The notes: generated by a model not told the origin, from the sequence alone. 64,000 bases of DNA from Acidobacteriota bacterium (GCA_009691245.1 SHUM01000005.1:30021-94020); one strand, 5' to 3'; positions 8,326 to 19,205 are shown, counted from the stretch's first letter. Numbers and translations are program-made.

Positions 8326-8778
8326 CTACTCCACGGAGATGTCTGGTTCTTCGCCGCGCATGGCGGCGCGGAAAGTGTGCCAGGCCAGCGTGGCGCACTT
8401 GACGCGCATCGGAAACTCCCTGAGCCCCGAGAACGCCTGAAGTTTGCCCAAATGTTCCTGAGCCGCCGCGTCGGCGGTGCCTTGCGTTACCAATCCGTGG
8501 AACTCGGTGAAGAGCTTCTCTGCATCGGCCTGCGACTTGCCCTTCAAGCGCTCGGTCATCAGTGAAGCCGAAGCGGTTGAAATGGCGCAGCCGACGCCAT
8601 GAAACTGCACATCTTTGACTACATTGTTTTCCATCTGCAGGAAGACCGTTACTTTGTCGCCGCACAGCGGGTTGTATCCGGTGGCTTCGTGGTCATGCGG
8701 CTCCAGCTTGCCGAAGTTACGCGGATTCTTGCTGTGATCGACGATCAATTCCTGATACAGATTGTCGAGTTCGCTCAT
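8326..8778 (-). CDS. sufU: SufU Fe-S cluster assembly protein (NifU/IscU family)
   Basis: 150 aa. Contains YNPLCGDKVTV, FHGVGCAISTASASLM and RVKCATLAWHTF, giving the three conserved cysteines of the IscU fold, plus the inserted segment (KSQADAEKLFTEFHGLV) that distinguishes SufU from IscU. SufU accepts sulfur from the SufS persulfide (zinc-dependent sulfurtransferase in Bacillus). Its ATG overlaps the sufS stop (ATGA, 8775-8778), so translation is coupled. All ligands are intact. Confidence 0.95.
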   Translation of the reverse strand: MSELDNLYQELIVDHSKNPRNFGKLEPHDHEATGYNPLCGDKVTVFLQMENNVVKDVQFHGVGCAISTASASLMTERLKGKSQADAEKLFTEFHGLVTQGTADAAAQEHLGKLQAFSGLREFPMRVKCATLAWHTFRAAMRGEEPDISVE

Positions 8779-10061
8779 TGCCCAAAGACCTCCCGCGCTT
8801 TTTGAATGGCAGCTACCAGCGTATCCACTTCCTCGCGCGTATTGTAAAACGCAAAGGAGGCTCGAGTCGTTCCGGCCAGTCCAAATAGTTCCATCACCGG
8901 CATGGCGCAGTGGTGTCCCGCGCGCACGGCGACTCCCTGCCGATCCATGATGGTGCCCAGATCATGCGGATGCACTCCATCCATCACGAATGACACGAGG
9001 CCGGCCTTCTCTCTGGCGGTGCCGATAATGCGCAGGCCCGGCAGAGAACTCACGCGTTGCGTCGCATATTCCAGCAGTTCCTGCTCATAGGCGGCAATGC
9101 GGTCCAAACCGATGGCGTTGACGTAGTCGATCGCCGCGCCGAGGCCGATGACGCCTGCGATATCCGGCGTGCCCGCCTCGAATTTGTAAGGCAGGCTGTT
9201 GTAGGTTGTCTTGGTGAAGCTGACGGTGCGGATCATGTCCCCGCCGCCCTGGTAAGGAGGCATGGCCTCCAGAAGCTGCGCCTTTCCGTATAGCACGCCG
9301 ATGCCCGTCGGGCCGTACAGTTTATGCCCGGAGAAGGCGTAGAAATCGCAGTCCAGAGCCTGCACGTTGACGGCGGCATGAGGCGCCGCCTGCGCGCCAT
9401 CCACCAGCACGGGCACATTCTTCCGGTGCGCCATCTCGATCATGTGAGCAATCGGGTTCACCGTGCCGAGTGCATTGGAGATGTGGCAGATCGCCGCCAG
9501 CTTGGTGCGCGGCGTCAGTAGTCTCTCGAATTCTTCGATGATTAACTCGCCGCTGGTGGTAATGGGAGCCACGCGCAGCGTTGCGCCTTTTTCATCGCAG
9601 AGCATCTGCCAGGGGACGATATTCGAGTGATGCTCCATGGCCGTGATCAAAACCTCGTCGCCCGCGCAAATATTTTTGCGGCCATATGTAGCCGCGACCA
9701 AATTAATGGATTCGGTCGCGCCGCGCGTGAAGATAATTTCCTTGGAGTGGGCTGCTCCGAGAAACCGCTGGACCTTCTGCCGCGCCGCGTCAAAACTATC
9801 CGATGCACGCTGGCTCAGCAGATGTACGCCGCGATGGACATTGGCGCAGTCTTCGGTGTAGTAGCGCCCGAGAGCGTCCAGCACCGCGCGAGGTTTTTGC
9901 GATGTGGCGGCATTATCCAGATAGACCAGCGGCTGGCCGTGAACCATCTGATGCAGCGCCTGGAAGTCCTGACGGATGCGCGCAACGTCAGTGGAAGTTA
10001 ATGTTTCGCTCGATGGCGCAGAAGTGGAATGTACCGCGAGGGGCAAGCCTGTTATCGCCAT
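8775..10061 (-). CDS. sufS: SufS cysteine desulfurase
   Basis: 428 aa from ATG 10061, chosen over the ATG at 10076 because a near-perfect Shine-Dalgarno AAAGGAGGTCC lies directly before it. PLP-lysine motif SGHKLYGPTG, substrate/cofactor region AMEHHSNIVPWQ, and catalytic Cys in RAGHHCAMP. Class V aminotransferase fold, SufS (group II) subtype. It releases sulfur from cysteine as an enzyme persulfide and passes it to SufU. Overlaps sufU by 4 bases; 27 bases after sufD. Length is normal, with a slightly extended N-terminus. Confidence 0.96.
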   Translation of the reverse strand: MAITGLPLAVHSTSAPSSETLTSTDVARIRQDFQALHQMVHGQPLVYLDNAATSQKPRAVLDALGRYYTEDCANVHRGVHLLSQRASDSFDAARQKVQRFLGAAHSKEIIFTRGATESINLVAATYGRKNICAGDEVLITAMEHHSNIVPWQMLCDEKGATLRVAPITTSGELIIEEFERLLTPRTKLAAICHISNALGTVNPIAHMIEMAHRKNVPVLVDGAQAAPHAAVNVQALDCDFYAFSGHKLYGPTGIGVLYGKAQLLEAMPPYQGGGDMIRTVSFTKTTYNSLPYKFEAGTPDIAGVIGLGAAIDYVNAIGLDRIAAYEQELLEYATQRVSSLPGLRIIGTAREKAGLVSFVMDGVHPHDLGTIMDRQGVAVRAGHHCAMPVMELFGLAGTTRASFAFYNTREEVDTLVAAIQKAREVFGQ

Positions 10062-10088
10062 AGGACCTCCTTTCATTCATTGCGGCTG

Positions 10089-11459
10089 TTACTTTTTCCC
10101 GGCAACCGAAGCATTCGAGGATTCCGTGCGCAAAGCGCCTTCCAGCCAATGGCGAAGTCCTTCCGGTTTCACCTTATCCAATATTTCGCCGGCAAAGGCC
10201 TGAATCAGCAGCGCCACCGCTTCCTCGCGCTGCAATCCGCGGGAGCGCAGGAAGAAGAGAGCTTCCGGGTCCATTTGTCCTACGGTTGCGCCATGCGTGC
10301 AGCGGACATCGTTGGCGGAAATTTCCAGCTGTGGTTTGGTGTCGATCGTCGCGTCGGCGGACAGCAGCAGGTTGCGATTCCTCTGATTGGCATCGGTCTT
10401 CTGCGCGTCGGGACGGACAATGACACGCCCATTGAATACCGCAGTGGCATGGCCGTCGAGTATGCCGTTATAGACCTGGCGGCTGGAGCCGTGTGGTTTA
10501 GCGTGATCGATGGTGGTGTGGTTGTCCACATGCTGCACGCCGTTCGCCAGGTACAACCCGTTGAGCGTGCAATCCGCGCCTTCCGCATCCAGCACTGCGC
10601 GAACTTCGTTGCGCACCAACGCACCGCTCAGAGAGACGGACAAGGCTGAAATCTGCGCGGCGTGTCCTGCATAAGCCTGCACAAGCCCTATATGAAAGGA
10701 CCGGTTGTTCTCCCGTACCGAGTGGTAGTAATCGACCACGGCGTTTTCTCCGGCAACCATTTCGGTAACTGCATTCGAGAAGCAAATGCCGTCATCGCCC
10801 GCCTGGAAAGTTTCCGCCACCGTTACCTCCGCGTTGCGCTCGGCGACGATCAGCGTTCTGGAATGCGCGGCGGTTGGAGCACCCTGCGCTGTCGAGAGAT
10901 AAACCAATTGAACCGGGTCCGTCAGCGCGACGTTCTGCGGAACAAGCACGAATGCGCCGTCCTGCCACAAAGCAGCATTCAGCGAAGTGAATGCCTGACG
11001 CCGAAGGTTCAGCGTGCGGCCCAGATAAACTCGCAGCCCGTCGGCATCCTTTGCCATCAGGAGTGCCCGCAAACTTCCGATGCGCACGCCAGCCGGTAAC
11101 GATCCGATGCTGCTGTGCTTCTCGCTGTAATGACCATTCACAAACACCAAGCGCGCCGCCACCGGCCCATCCCCGCCGATGGACTTGGCCTGCGCGGAAA
11201 CTCCTGCACTCTCAGGTGATGATTTCCCGCCCAAGCCTTCATATCGAAAGGCGGTCTGAGTGATGGGACTGACGTTGGTGTAGCGCCAATCCTCATCCTG
11301 AGTGGTGGGGAATCCGGCATCTTGAAATGACTGGATCGCGTCCTGCCGTTGCGCCGTCAGCCACGCGGGCTCGCTGGCCAGCAGTTGCGCCTCTTGCTGG
11401 CGGAAGTGCGACAGAAACAGTTCCTGCCGCTCGGTAATTTCAAGTTCAGTTGGCATCAT
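10089..11459 (-). CDS. sufD: SufD scaffold subunit
   Basis: 456 aa, beta-helix protein of the SufB/SufD family. C-terminal core region with DVRCTHGATVGQMDPEALFF, then LRSRGLQREEAVALLIQAF, is diagnostic. SufD forms the SufBC2D complex with SufB and the ATPase SufC, assembling nascent Fe-S clusters. Two adjacent ATGs (11459, 11456) are possible; the ribosome binding site is weak. It lies 72 bases after sufC. The conserved His (THGA) and neighbouring acidic residues at the SufB-SufD interface are present. Confidence 0.95.
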   Translation of the reverse strand: MMPTELEITERQELFLSHFRQQEAQLLASEPAWLTAQRQDAIQSFQDAGFPTTQDEDWRYTNVSPITQTAFRYEGLGGKSSPESAGVSAQAKSIGGDGPVAARLVFVNGHYSEKHSSIGSLPAGVRIGSLRALLMAKDADGLRVYLGRTLNLRRQAFTSLNAALWQDGAFVLVPQNVALTDPVQLVYLSTAQGAPTAAHSRTLIVAERNAEVTVAETFQAGDDGICFSNAVTEMVAGENAVVDYYHSVRENNRSFHIGLVQAYAGHAAQISALSVSLSGALVRNEVRAVLDAEGADCTLNGLYLANGVQHVDNHTTIDHAKPHGSSRQVYNGILDGHATAVFNGRVIVRPDAQKTDANQRNRNLLLSADATIDTKPQLEISANDVRCTHGATVGQMDPEALFFLRSRGLQREEAVALLIQAFAGEILDKVKPEGLRHWLEGALRTESSNASVAGKK

Positions 11460-11531
11460 TACAATTCCGTTTTCCTGTTGTCCCCGACATCCTGGTGGCG
11501 ATTTCTTTAGTGGTAATTGCCGTTACGCGCA

Positions 11532-12287
11532 TTAGACATGGACTGCTTCGCTCTCCAGCCAGGCGTAACCTTTTTCCTCCAGTTCCAGCGCCAGCTCCTT
11601 GCCGCCGGAGCGCACAATGCGCCCGTTCAACAACACGTGGACAAAGTCGGGAATGATGTAGTTCAACAGCCGTTGATAGTGCGTAACCACGATTATGGCG
11701 CGCTCGGGCGAGCGCAACGCATTCACGCCATCGGCGACAACGCGTAGCGCGTCAATGTCCAGACCGGAATCCGTCTCATCGAGGACGGCGAGCTTCGGCT
11801 CCAGCATGGCCATCTGGAAAATCTCATTGCGTTTCTTCTCGCCCCCGGAGAAGCCGACGTTCACCGCGCGTTCGCGGAAGGCCGCGTCCATCTGCAGCAG
11901 TCCCATCTTTTTCTTAGCCGTTTCGAGAAAGTCGAATGCGTCCAGTTCCGGAATGCCCCGGTGCTTGCGCACGGCGTTTACCGCAGCGCGCATGAAGTAC
12001 ATGTTGCTGACGCCAGGAATCTCCACCGGATACTGAAAGGCCAGGAAAACTCCTTCGCGCGCCCGCTCCTCTGGTTTCATGTCGAGCAAATTCTTGCCCA
12101 TGAAATCGACCGAGCCGCCCGTTACGTGGTAGGTGTCGCGCCCGGCAAGCACCTGTGCCAGCGTGCTCTTGCCGGAGCCGTTCGGACCCATGATGGCATG
12201 CACTTCTCCGGCCTTCACTTCCAGGCTCAGACCGCGCAAAATCTCACGATCCGCCGCGGTTACTTGCAAATTCTTTACACTAAGCAT
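11532..12287 (-). CDS. sufC: SufC ATPase
   Basis: 251 aa from ATG 12287 (MLSVKNLQVTAADREIL), which matches family starts; an upstream ATG at 12311 would add eight unconserved residues. ABC-type ATPase with Walker A GPNGSGKST, signature SGGEKKR, Walker B LAVLDETDSGLD and H-loop VVTHYQ. It powers conformational change of the SufBC2D scaffold. Sits 64 bases after sufB and before sufD, the usual sufBCD order. Confidence 0.96.
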   Translation of the reverse strand: MLSVKNLQVTAADREILRGLSLEVKAGEVHAIMGPNGSGKSTLAQVLAGRDTYHVTGGSVDFMGKNLLDMKPEERAREGVFLAFQYPVEIPGVSNMYFMRAAVNAVRKHRGIPELDAFDFLETAKKKMGLLQMDAAFRERAVNVGFSGGEKKRNEIFQMAMLEPKLAVLDETDSGLDIDALRVVADGVNALRSPERAIIVVTHYQRLLNYIIPDFVHVLLNGRIVRSGGKELALELEEKGYAWLESEAVHV

Positions 12288-12351
12288 TTCATTGCGCTCC
12301 GCTGGGGTCATTTCGCCCGCTATAAATTGCTCTCAATTGTCGCTGAATCGC

Positions 12352-13800
<1,449 letters not shown>

Positions 13801-13826
13801 AAAAAGTTTCTCCTCAGCCAAGGCCC

Positions 13827-13855
13827 ATAATACAAACAAAATACTTTTTTGTCAA
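13827..13855 (-). promoter_or_regulatory. sigma70 promoter of the suf operon
   Basis: On the minus strand TTGACA (13850-13855), 17-bp spacer, TATTAT (13827-13832): a consensus -35 with one mismatch in the -10. The predicted start of transcription lies about 20 bases before the sufB ATG. The spacer is AT-rich, in a visibly AT-rich island. Confidence 0.8.
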
Positions 13856-13881
13856 GATTGCTATACAGAATAGTCAAGATT
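13851..13881 (-). promoter_or_regulatory. Direct repeat AATCTTGAC at the suf promoter, possible regulator site
   Basis: The 9-mer AATCTTGAC occurs twice on the minus strand (13851-13859 and 13873-13881), starts 22 bp apart, i.e. about two helical turns. The proximal copy contains the start of the -35 box. This layout would suit a regulator binding on one face of the helix and blocking the polymerase. The IscR-like gene in the same operon is the obvious candidate, but neither copy is a clean match to the E. coli IscR type 1 site. Confidence 0.4.
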
Positions 13882-13920
13882 AATTTCGTCGCAGTTTAGC
13901 TTGTGCAATGGGTCAATTTC

Positions 13921-13949
13921 TATTGCATACACTTTGCCTGAGTTATGAT
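13921..13949 (+). promoter_or_regulatory. Weak promoter candidate for the MTHFR-like gene
   Basis: TATTGC (13921-13926), 17 bp, TATGAT (13944-13949) on the plus strand, 64 bases before the start of the divergent gene. The match is poor at -35. With the suf promoter it would form a divergent control region of about 210 bp. Confidence 0.25.
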
Positions 13950-14013
13950 GTTGGATTGTCCTTGAGGAAGCATGGAGATGCCAACCGATTGTCCTCCAAG
14001 CTAAAGAGATGGA

Positions 14014-14949
14014 ATGAGCCTAAGAGCCAAAATTCACAAATCGTCCGAACCGTTAGTTTTTTATGAAATTGTTCCTCCCAGCGTAGACGATTCGTCCGAG
14101 ATGGAGGATCGACTGAAGCTCGCGGGCGACGTGGCGAGCCTGGTCGATGTGATCAACATCCCGGAGATTCGCGACGAGTTGGCCCGTGGCCCGCGCCGGG
14201 GGAATTTCCGCGAGCGCATCGAGCCGAGAGTGTTTGCCAAGGCTATCCACGACCGGCATTCGCTGGAAACTTCCGTGAATCGCGTGACGGTCCATGATTC
14301 GCTGGATGAACAACGCAGGTGGTTGAAGGAGTCGGCTGAAGTCTACGGCGTGCGGGATCTCATTCTGGTCGGGGGTGAATCTGTGCAGTTTACCTATCCC
14401 GGTCCTAGTGTTTCTGAAACTGCAAAGCTCGCCAACGCGGAAAAGTTGGATTTACTGCTGGGAGGGATCACCATACCTTCGCGGCCACGCGAAGCGGAGC
14501 GCATACTTGCCAAGCATAAAAGCGGTATCGAGTTCTTCACCACTCAGGTATTGCTGGATGCCGCGCCCACGGTCCGTCTTCTGCAGGCGCTGGATGGCGT
14601 GAAAGCGCATTTGATACTTAGCTTCACGCCTGTCAGCCATCCCCGCGATCTGACCTTTTTGAAGTGGCTGGGCGTGGGCGTGCCGGAGTCGCTTGCAATC
14701 AGTATAGATCAGGCCCCGGAAAGGGAATCGGCTGCTACTTTGTCCATTGAACTGGCTAAGCGGATTCTTCAGGAGGTCTTCAGCCACCTCACCCCGCTTT
14801 CTCCTGCCATCGGTATTCAGGTGGAGCGCATCACCAAGCGCAATTCCGCCGCTGCTTTACAGATGCTTATCGAGCTTGCGGATTTTTATCCTAAACTATT
14901 GCGTCAAACAGTGTCCGCAATGCCTGTAGATACTACTCAGCCGAAATGA
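14014..14949 (+). CDS. Methylenetetrahydrofolate reductase-like TIM-barrel protein
   Basis: 311 aa, soluble. Early segment VFYEIVPPSVDD resembles the catalytic-Glu strand of MTHFR (FEFFPP-like), and LLGGITIPSRPREAERILAK then IEFFTTQVLLDA resembles the MTHFR segments near the folate and flavin sites (IPI..., FFITQ). The NAD(P)H/FAD-contact motifs are divergent, so this is either a non-canonical MetF-type reductase (such flavin-poor forms are known in mycobacteria and acetogens) or a related folate enzyme. It diverges from suf. Family call is by recalled motif; function is inferred. Confidence 0.55.
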   Translation: MSLRAKIHKSSEPLVFYEIVPPSVDDSSEMEDRLKLAGDVASLVDVINIPEIRDELARGPRRGNFRERIEPRVFAKAIHDRHSLETSVNRVTVHDSLDEQRRWLKESAEVYGVRDLILVGGESVQFTYPGPSVSETAKLANAEKLDLLLGGITIPSRPREAERILAKHKSGIEFFTTQVLLDAAPTVRLLQALDGVKAHLILSFTPVSHPRDLTFLKWLGVGVPESLAISIDQAPERESAATLSIELAKRILQEVFSHLTPLSPAIGIQVERITKRNSAAALQMLIELADFYPKLLRQTVSAMPVDTTQPK

Positions 14950-14986
14950 CGCCTTCTCCGGGTGCGGCTTATAGGGAGAAAAACGC

Positions 14987-16324
14987 TTGGATTCAGAAGT
15001 CGAATCTCCAGACCAAATGCCCGCAGCGTACCGGGAGCAGCGCGAAAAGATTGCCGCCAAGTCGGCCAGCGTGGGTGTCCTCGGACTTGGCTATGTGGGG
15101 CTTCCGCTGGCGATGGAACTGGCGCGGGCTGGATTTCGTGTTACGGGAATCGATATTGATGCGAGCAAGGTACGTGATATCCGGGCCGGGAAATCCTACA
15201 TTGCAGATGTTTCATCGGAAGAGCTTGCCGCTCTCGTTCAGTCAGGACGTTTGAGCGCTACTGAGAACTACGAGGCCTTGGCGTCCTGCGATGTAGTTGA
15301 CATTTGCGTGCCTACCCCGCTGCGCAAGACCAAAGATCCAGACCTGTCGTTCATCCTCTCCGCCGTCGAGCAAATTCAGCGGTTTCTGCATCCGGGAATG
15401 CTGGTGATACTCGAGAGTACGACCTACCCGGGCACCACCGAAGAGCTTGTTCTGCCACGGCTGGCCGAAAGCGGGTTACGGGTTGGGGAACAATTTTTCC
15501 TCTGCTTTTCACCAGAGCGAGTTGATCCCGGCAATGCCAGCTACCATACTCACAATATCCCGAAGGTAGTGGGCGGCGTAACCAGGCGTTGCGCAGAACT
15601 GGGTGTATTGTTCTATCAGCAGGCCATAGAGACCGTGGTCCCGGTCTCTTCCACTAAAGTGGCGGAGATGGTGAAACTGCTTGAGAACACCTACCGCTCC
15701 ATCAACATCGGGTTGGCCAACGAGATGGCCATGCTTTGCGATCGCATGGGAATCGATGTCTGGGAAGTTATTGACGCGGCGGCCACCAAACCTTTCGGTT
15801 TCATGCCCTTCTATCCCGGGCCTGGACTTGGTGGTCACTGCATCCCTGTTGACCCTTTTTATCTTTCCTGGAAGGCAAGGATGGATGGCACCACGGCCTA
15901 CTTTATCGAGTTGGCGGGACGCGTCAATTCTTCCATGCCTCAGTTTGTGGTCCAGAAAATTCAGTCTGCACTCAATCAGCGCACGCTTACCGTGAACGGT
16001 GCGCGCATTCACCTGTTGGGTGTGGCCTATAAACGCGATGTCGCCGATACCCGCGAATCGCCAGCGCTGGACGTGATGATTTTGCTCGATCGGCTGGGTG
16101 CCCGGTTGTCCTACAGCGACCCGCACGTGCCTCGCATCAGCCTGGACGGTTGTACTTGTGAGGCGGCACCGGTCTTCCCTGCATGCCGCGATGCAGCGTG
16201 CGTCGTGCTCCTCACCGATCACACCGCATTCGACTACGCCGCGATTGCGCAGCAGTCGCCATTGATTGTAGATTCACGCAATGCCTTCCGTGACTTTCCA
16301 TCCCCGCACATTATTAAGTTATAG
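14987..16324 (+). CDS. Nucleotide-sugar dehydrogenase (UDP-GlcNAc/ManNAc 6-dehydrogenase type)
   Basis: 445 aa from a TTG start with GGGAGA about 9 bases upstream; ATG 15017 is an alternative. Rossmann motif VGVLGLGYVGLPLA (29-42), central domain, and catalytic-Cys segment GPGLGGHCIPVDPFYLSW, typical of the WbpA/TviB/WecC branch and not of the UDP-glucose dehydrogenase branch. It oxidises UDP-N-acetylhexosamines to uronic acids for polysaccharide or O-antigen synthesis. It stands alone, 37 bases after the MTHFR-like gene, with no glycan cluster nearby. Confidence 0.88.
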   Translation: MDSEVESPDQMPAAYREQREKIAAKSASVGVLGLGYVGLPLAMELARAGFRVTGIDIDASKVRDIRAGKSYIADVSSEELAALVQSGRLSATENYEALASCDVVDICVPTPLRKTKDPDLSFILSAVEQIQRFLHPGMLVILESTTYPGTTEELVLPRLAESGLRVGEQFFLCFSPERVDPGNASYHTHNIPKVVGGVTRRCAELGVLFYQQAIETVVPVSSTKVAEMVKLLENTYRSINIGLANEMAMLCDRMGIDVWEVIDAAATKPFGFMPFYPGPGLGGHCIPVDPFYLSWKARMDGTTAYFIELAGRVNSSMPQFVVQKIQSALNQRTLTVNGARIHLLGVAYKRDVADTRESPALDVMILLDRLGARLSYSDPHVPRISLDGCTCEAAPVFPACRDAACVVLLTDHTAFDYAAIAQQSPLIVDSRNAFRDFPSPHIIKL

Positions 16325-16348
16325 ACCATTTTCCTGGATCGTGTAATC

Positions 16349-16431
16349 GAGCCGCGACCGAGAGGGAGCGGTCCGGTGCAACGGTCGCTGATAATCGTCC
16401 AGCGGGATAGCTCCCGCTCGGTTGTGGCTGG
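16349..16431. repeat. Palindromic intergenic repeat, copy 1 (degenerate)
   Basis: Left arm GAGCCGCGACCGAGAGGGAG (from 16349), loop containing CGGTCGCTGATAATCGTCC, right arm GGGATAGCTCCCGCTCGGTT up to 16431. The arms pair imperfectly. Same family as the elements at 53283, 54203 and 55926; the internal CTGATAA.CGTC string is shared with the 53283 copy. It lies between two convergent genes, where it may end transcription. Confidence 0.75.
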
Positions 16432-16448
16432 GTCGAGCAACAAGACGG

Positions 16449-19205
16449 CTAAGGTAAGAACTGTGGCCAATCGTGAAACTTATCGCGATGGGTATCGATC
16501 TGTATGCGCCACCCGTCCGTGCGGATACTCAAGGCTCCTTGCTTGGCGGTGCTGTATACCGGAATGCCGGCGGCAGAAAGGGCTTCGATCACTTGGGGGC
16601 TGGGATGCCCGAATCGCCCGAAGGCGCCGACTGACATGAATGCGAAACCTGGATTTACTTGCGCAAGAAACTCGGGAGTCGTGGATGTCCGGCTGCCGTG
16701 ATGCGCGACTTTCAGGACATCGCTGGCAAGCTGCTTGCCACTGCCAGTAAGTAATTGCTCCATGCGGGACTCAATGTCTCCCGCGAGCAGAATGCTCCGT
16801 TGGCCCATTGCCAACCGCAACACAATCGAGTCGTCGTTGCTGACTTTTCGCGGTGCCCAATCAGGTGGCGGCGACAATACTTCCACTTGAACCCCGTCGA
16901 TTTTCCGTGCGCTGTTCTCCGTTTGGCTAGTTACCGGCCAAATGATTTGGGCTCCCGCGGCACGGGCGAGATTACGCAGCCGGTCCATTTTTCGGTCCGC
17001 GGCGTCCGGACCCATCCAGAATTCCCCTAGCGAAAAATTTTCAAATATGGCCTCGAGGCCGCCCATGTGATCAAAATGATCGTGGGAGAGAACCACATAG
17101 TCGAGCCGTGTGATGCCACGATTCCAGAGGTAGGAGGAAACCACCGTTTCGCCTATGTCCTGCCTGCGAACGGGAGAGCCAGGGATGGGGATGCTTCCTC
17201 CCGCATCAATCAGCATCGTGGTGCCCTGGGGAAAGCAGACCAACAGCGCGTCGCCCTGACCCACATCGATTGATGTAACTTCGAGTTGGCCTGAGGCGCA
17301 ACTCGTCCCCGGTCGCATCCACGTCAGCGCAACGCAACAGGCGATCAACAGGGCGGCCGTCGCGCCACTCCATTTTGAACGGAGGGCAATTAGTGCAGCC
17401 AGCGAAACTGTCGTCAAAAGAAAAACCAGTGAAAGCCAAAATGGAGGAGTGGCCACCCGGCTGTTGAGGGCCGTTAATTCCGCCGCGAGTTCTGTTGTTG
17501 TCGTCAGCGCCGCGATAGTCCAGCCAAGCAGTGGAGCCAATAGTTGAGCCAGCGGCGGGGCCAGGTAGACCAGCGGCACGAGGATGATCCCGAGCATCAC
17601 GATGCAGCTAGCCGTGGGCAGGATCAGCAGATTGGCCAGTACGCCGGACCACGTCAGCCGGTGGAAATAGAGTGCGGTTACCAGAGCATATCCAGCTTGC
17701 ATGGTCGCGGTGAAAAGAAGCGCCTCCGCCAGACTGATTACCATCCATGCGCTGGATCGCAGTGTCTCCCGAATCCCCCGCTGCAGCCTGCTGGATTCGC
17801 GTGATGGAACAACCAGATAATCGATCAGCGTTCGCAGATCCATGCGGAATTGCGCTTGGGTCGGCGTGAATCGGCTGTCGCCATTTTCGTCGAATAATTC
17901 CCGTAGCGCGGAACGGAGCGGTGAGATAGTCCACTCGACAGCGGGCAGGGCAATTGCGGCCAGCGTCAACACGGCAAGGAAAGAAAGTTGGAATCCCCAA
18001 TCCCACAGATCGGATGGATGCAGTATCAACAACAATAGCGCGGTTGCGGCCAGTGAATTAATTAGAGCGCGGCGTCGGAAGAACAATCGTGCTATGAGAT
18101 AAACGAGAAACATCAGGGAGGCGCGAACAATGGGAATCTCCGATTGCGCCAGCAGAGCAAAGCTGGCCACTGATCCAAACACGATTAGTGAAGAAAGCCA
18201 GTTCGGAAGGCACAGGCGTATGAGTAGTAGCAGCAACGGCACGGCGAAGACGGCTACGTTCCACCCCGAAATTACCAGTACATGGTACGTGCCGCTTTCC
18301 TGAAAGGCACGCTCAGTGCGCGGGTCGAGCCAGCTATCATCGCCCAGGAGCATGGCTTTCAGAATGCTCTGCTTTACGGGCTGTCCCGCAAACAAACGCT
18401 CGATGGCTTTCAGCGAACCTTCGCGAGCGCGGAAAACTACGCCACGCCATCGGGATCCAGCTTGGCCGGGCAACACTTGCAGGTCGGTCTTGCGGTTCCG
18501 CAACAAGGCGGTAAAGGAGATGCCTTGCCGACGCATGGAACCAGCGTAATCAAAGGAGCCGGGGTTGCCAAAGTTGCGGGGCGCGCGCAGATCACGTAAC
18601 GAGATCGCCACGCGCGAACCGTAGTCGAGACGGAGCGGAGGCTCCTCCTGGTTGCGCGGATAATAGTAGACGCGAATTGCTCCCGAGGTAGGGAAGAGCA
18701 GTTCATTCTGCTCGATTTGCTCAACAGCAAGGTCAATGACGTAAGTCCCCGGACGCGCCTGACTGGGAGTGAGAGCCCAGCCGTGAATTTTTACTTGTTG
18801 CCCAGGATTAATACTCCCGTTGCGCGAAAGTGATTCGATATGATTCGGCGGCGGATTAATGCGCTCAAAGGACGCAAGAAACGCGCCGCCAACAAAGACG
18901 CCAATCCACGCGCCGAGCAGCGCGGGCCACAACTTTTTTTTGAAGCTTAGTAATGATGCCAGCAGAACGGAAGCAATCAGTACAGCTAGTTGTTCATGAG
19001 CGCGAAGATGGAAGTAGGGAGCTGTGGCGATTCCGCCGGCAAACGCCAGCGCAACGGGAAGTAGAGGCGAATAAGTCAATCCAGCCGGTCCCCGGTCTGA
19101 GGAATGTGAACTATCGCCATCGTCCGGCAGTGTGAACGAGCGCTTACGCAGGCCGCGCCATGTGGACAATGGCCTCCAGATGATACGTCTGCGGGAACAG
19201 ATCAA
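16449..19205 (-). CDS. comEC: ComEC/Rec2 DNA-uptake channel protein
   Basis: 918 aa. N-terminal membrane segments with an OB-like DUF4131 region, a central competence domain with many hydrophobic helices (ESGTYHVLVISGWNVAVFA is the ComEC signature), and a C-terminal metallo-beta-lactamase domain with LSHDHFDHMGGLEAIF and KVAHHGSRTSTTPEF. ComEC moves single-stranded DNA across the inner membrane during natural transformation. The start used overlaps the rlmD-like gene by 62 bases; a later non-ATG start is possible since the first 40 residues are unconserved. All three domains are intact. Confidence 0.93.
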   Translation of the reverse strand: MICSRRRIIWRPLSTWRGLRKRSFTLPDDGDSSHSSDRGPAGLTYSPLLPVALAFAGGIATAPYFHLRAHEQLAVLIASVLLASLLSFKKKLWPALLGAWIGVFVGGAFLASFERINPPPNHIESLSRNGSINPGQQVKIHGWALTPSQARPGTYVIDLAVEQIEQNELLFPTSGAIRVYYYPRNQEEPPLRLDYGSRVAISLRDLRAPRNFGNPGSFDYAGSMRRQGISFTALLRNRKTDLQVLPGQAGSRWRGVVFRAREGSLKAIERLFAGQPVKQSILKAMLLGDDSWLDPRTERAFQESGTYHVLVISGWNVAVFAVPLLLLLIRLCLPNWLSSLIVFGSVASFALLAQSEIPIVRASLMFLVYLIARLFFRRRALINSLAATALLLLILHPSDLWDWGFQLSFLAVLTLAAIALPAVEWTISPLRSALRELFDENGDSRFTPTQAQFRMDLRTLIDYLVVPSRESSRLQRGIRETLRSSAWMVISLAEALLFTATMQAGYALVTALYFHRLTWSGVLANLLILPTASCIVMLGIILVPLVYLAPPLAQLLAPLLGWTIAALTTTTELAAELTALNSRVATPPFWLSLVFLLTTVSLAALIALRSKWSGATAALLIACCVALTWMRPGTSCASGQLEVTSIDVGQGDALLVCFPQGTTMLIDAGGSIPIPGSPVRRQDIGETVVSSYLWNRGITRLDYVVLSHDHFDHMGGLEAIFENFSLGEFWMGPDAADRKMDRLRNLARAAGAQIIWPVTSQTENSARKIDGVQVEVLSPPPDWAPRKVSNDDSIVLRLAMGQRSILLAGDIESRMEQLLTGSGKQLASDVLKVAHHGSRTSTTPEFLAQVNPGFAFMSVGAFGRFGHPSPQVIEALSAAGIPVYSTAKQGALSIRTDGWRIQIDTHRDKFHDWPQFLP

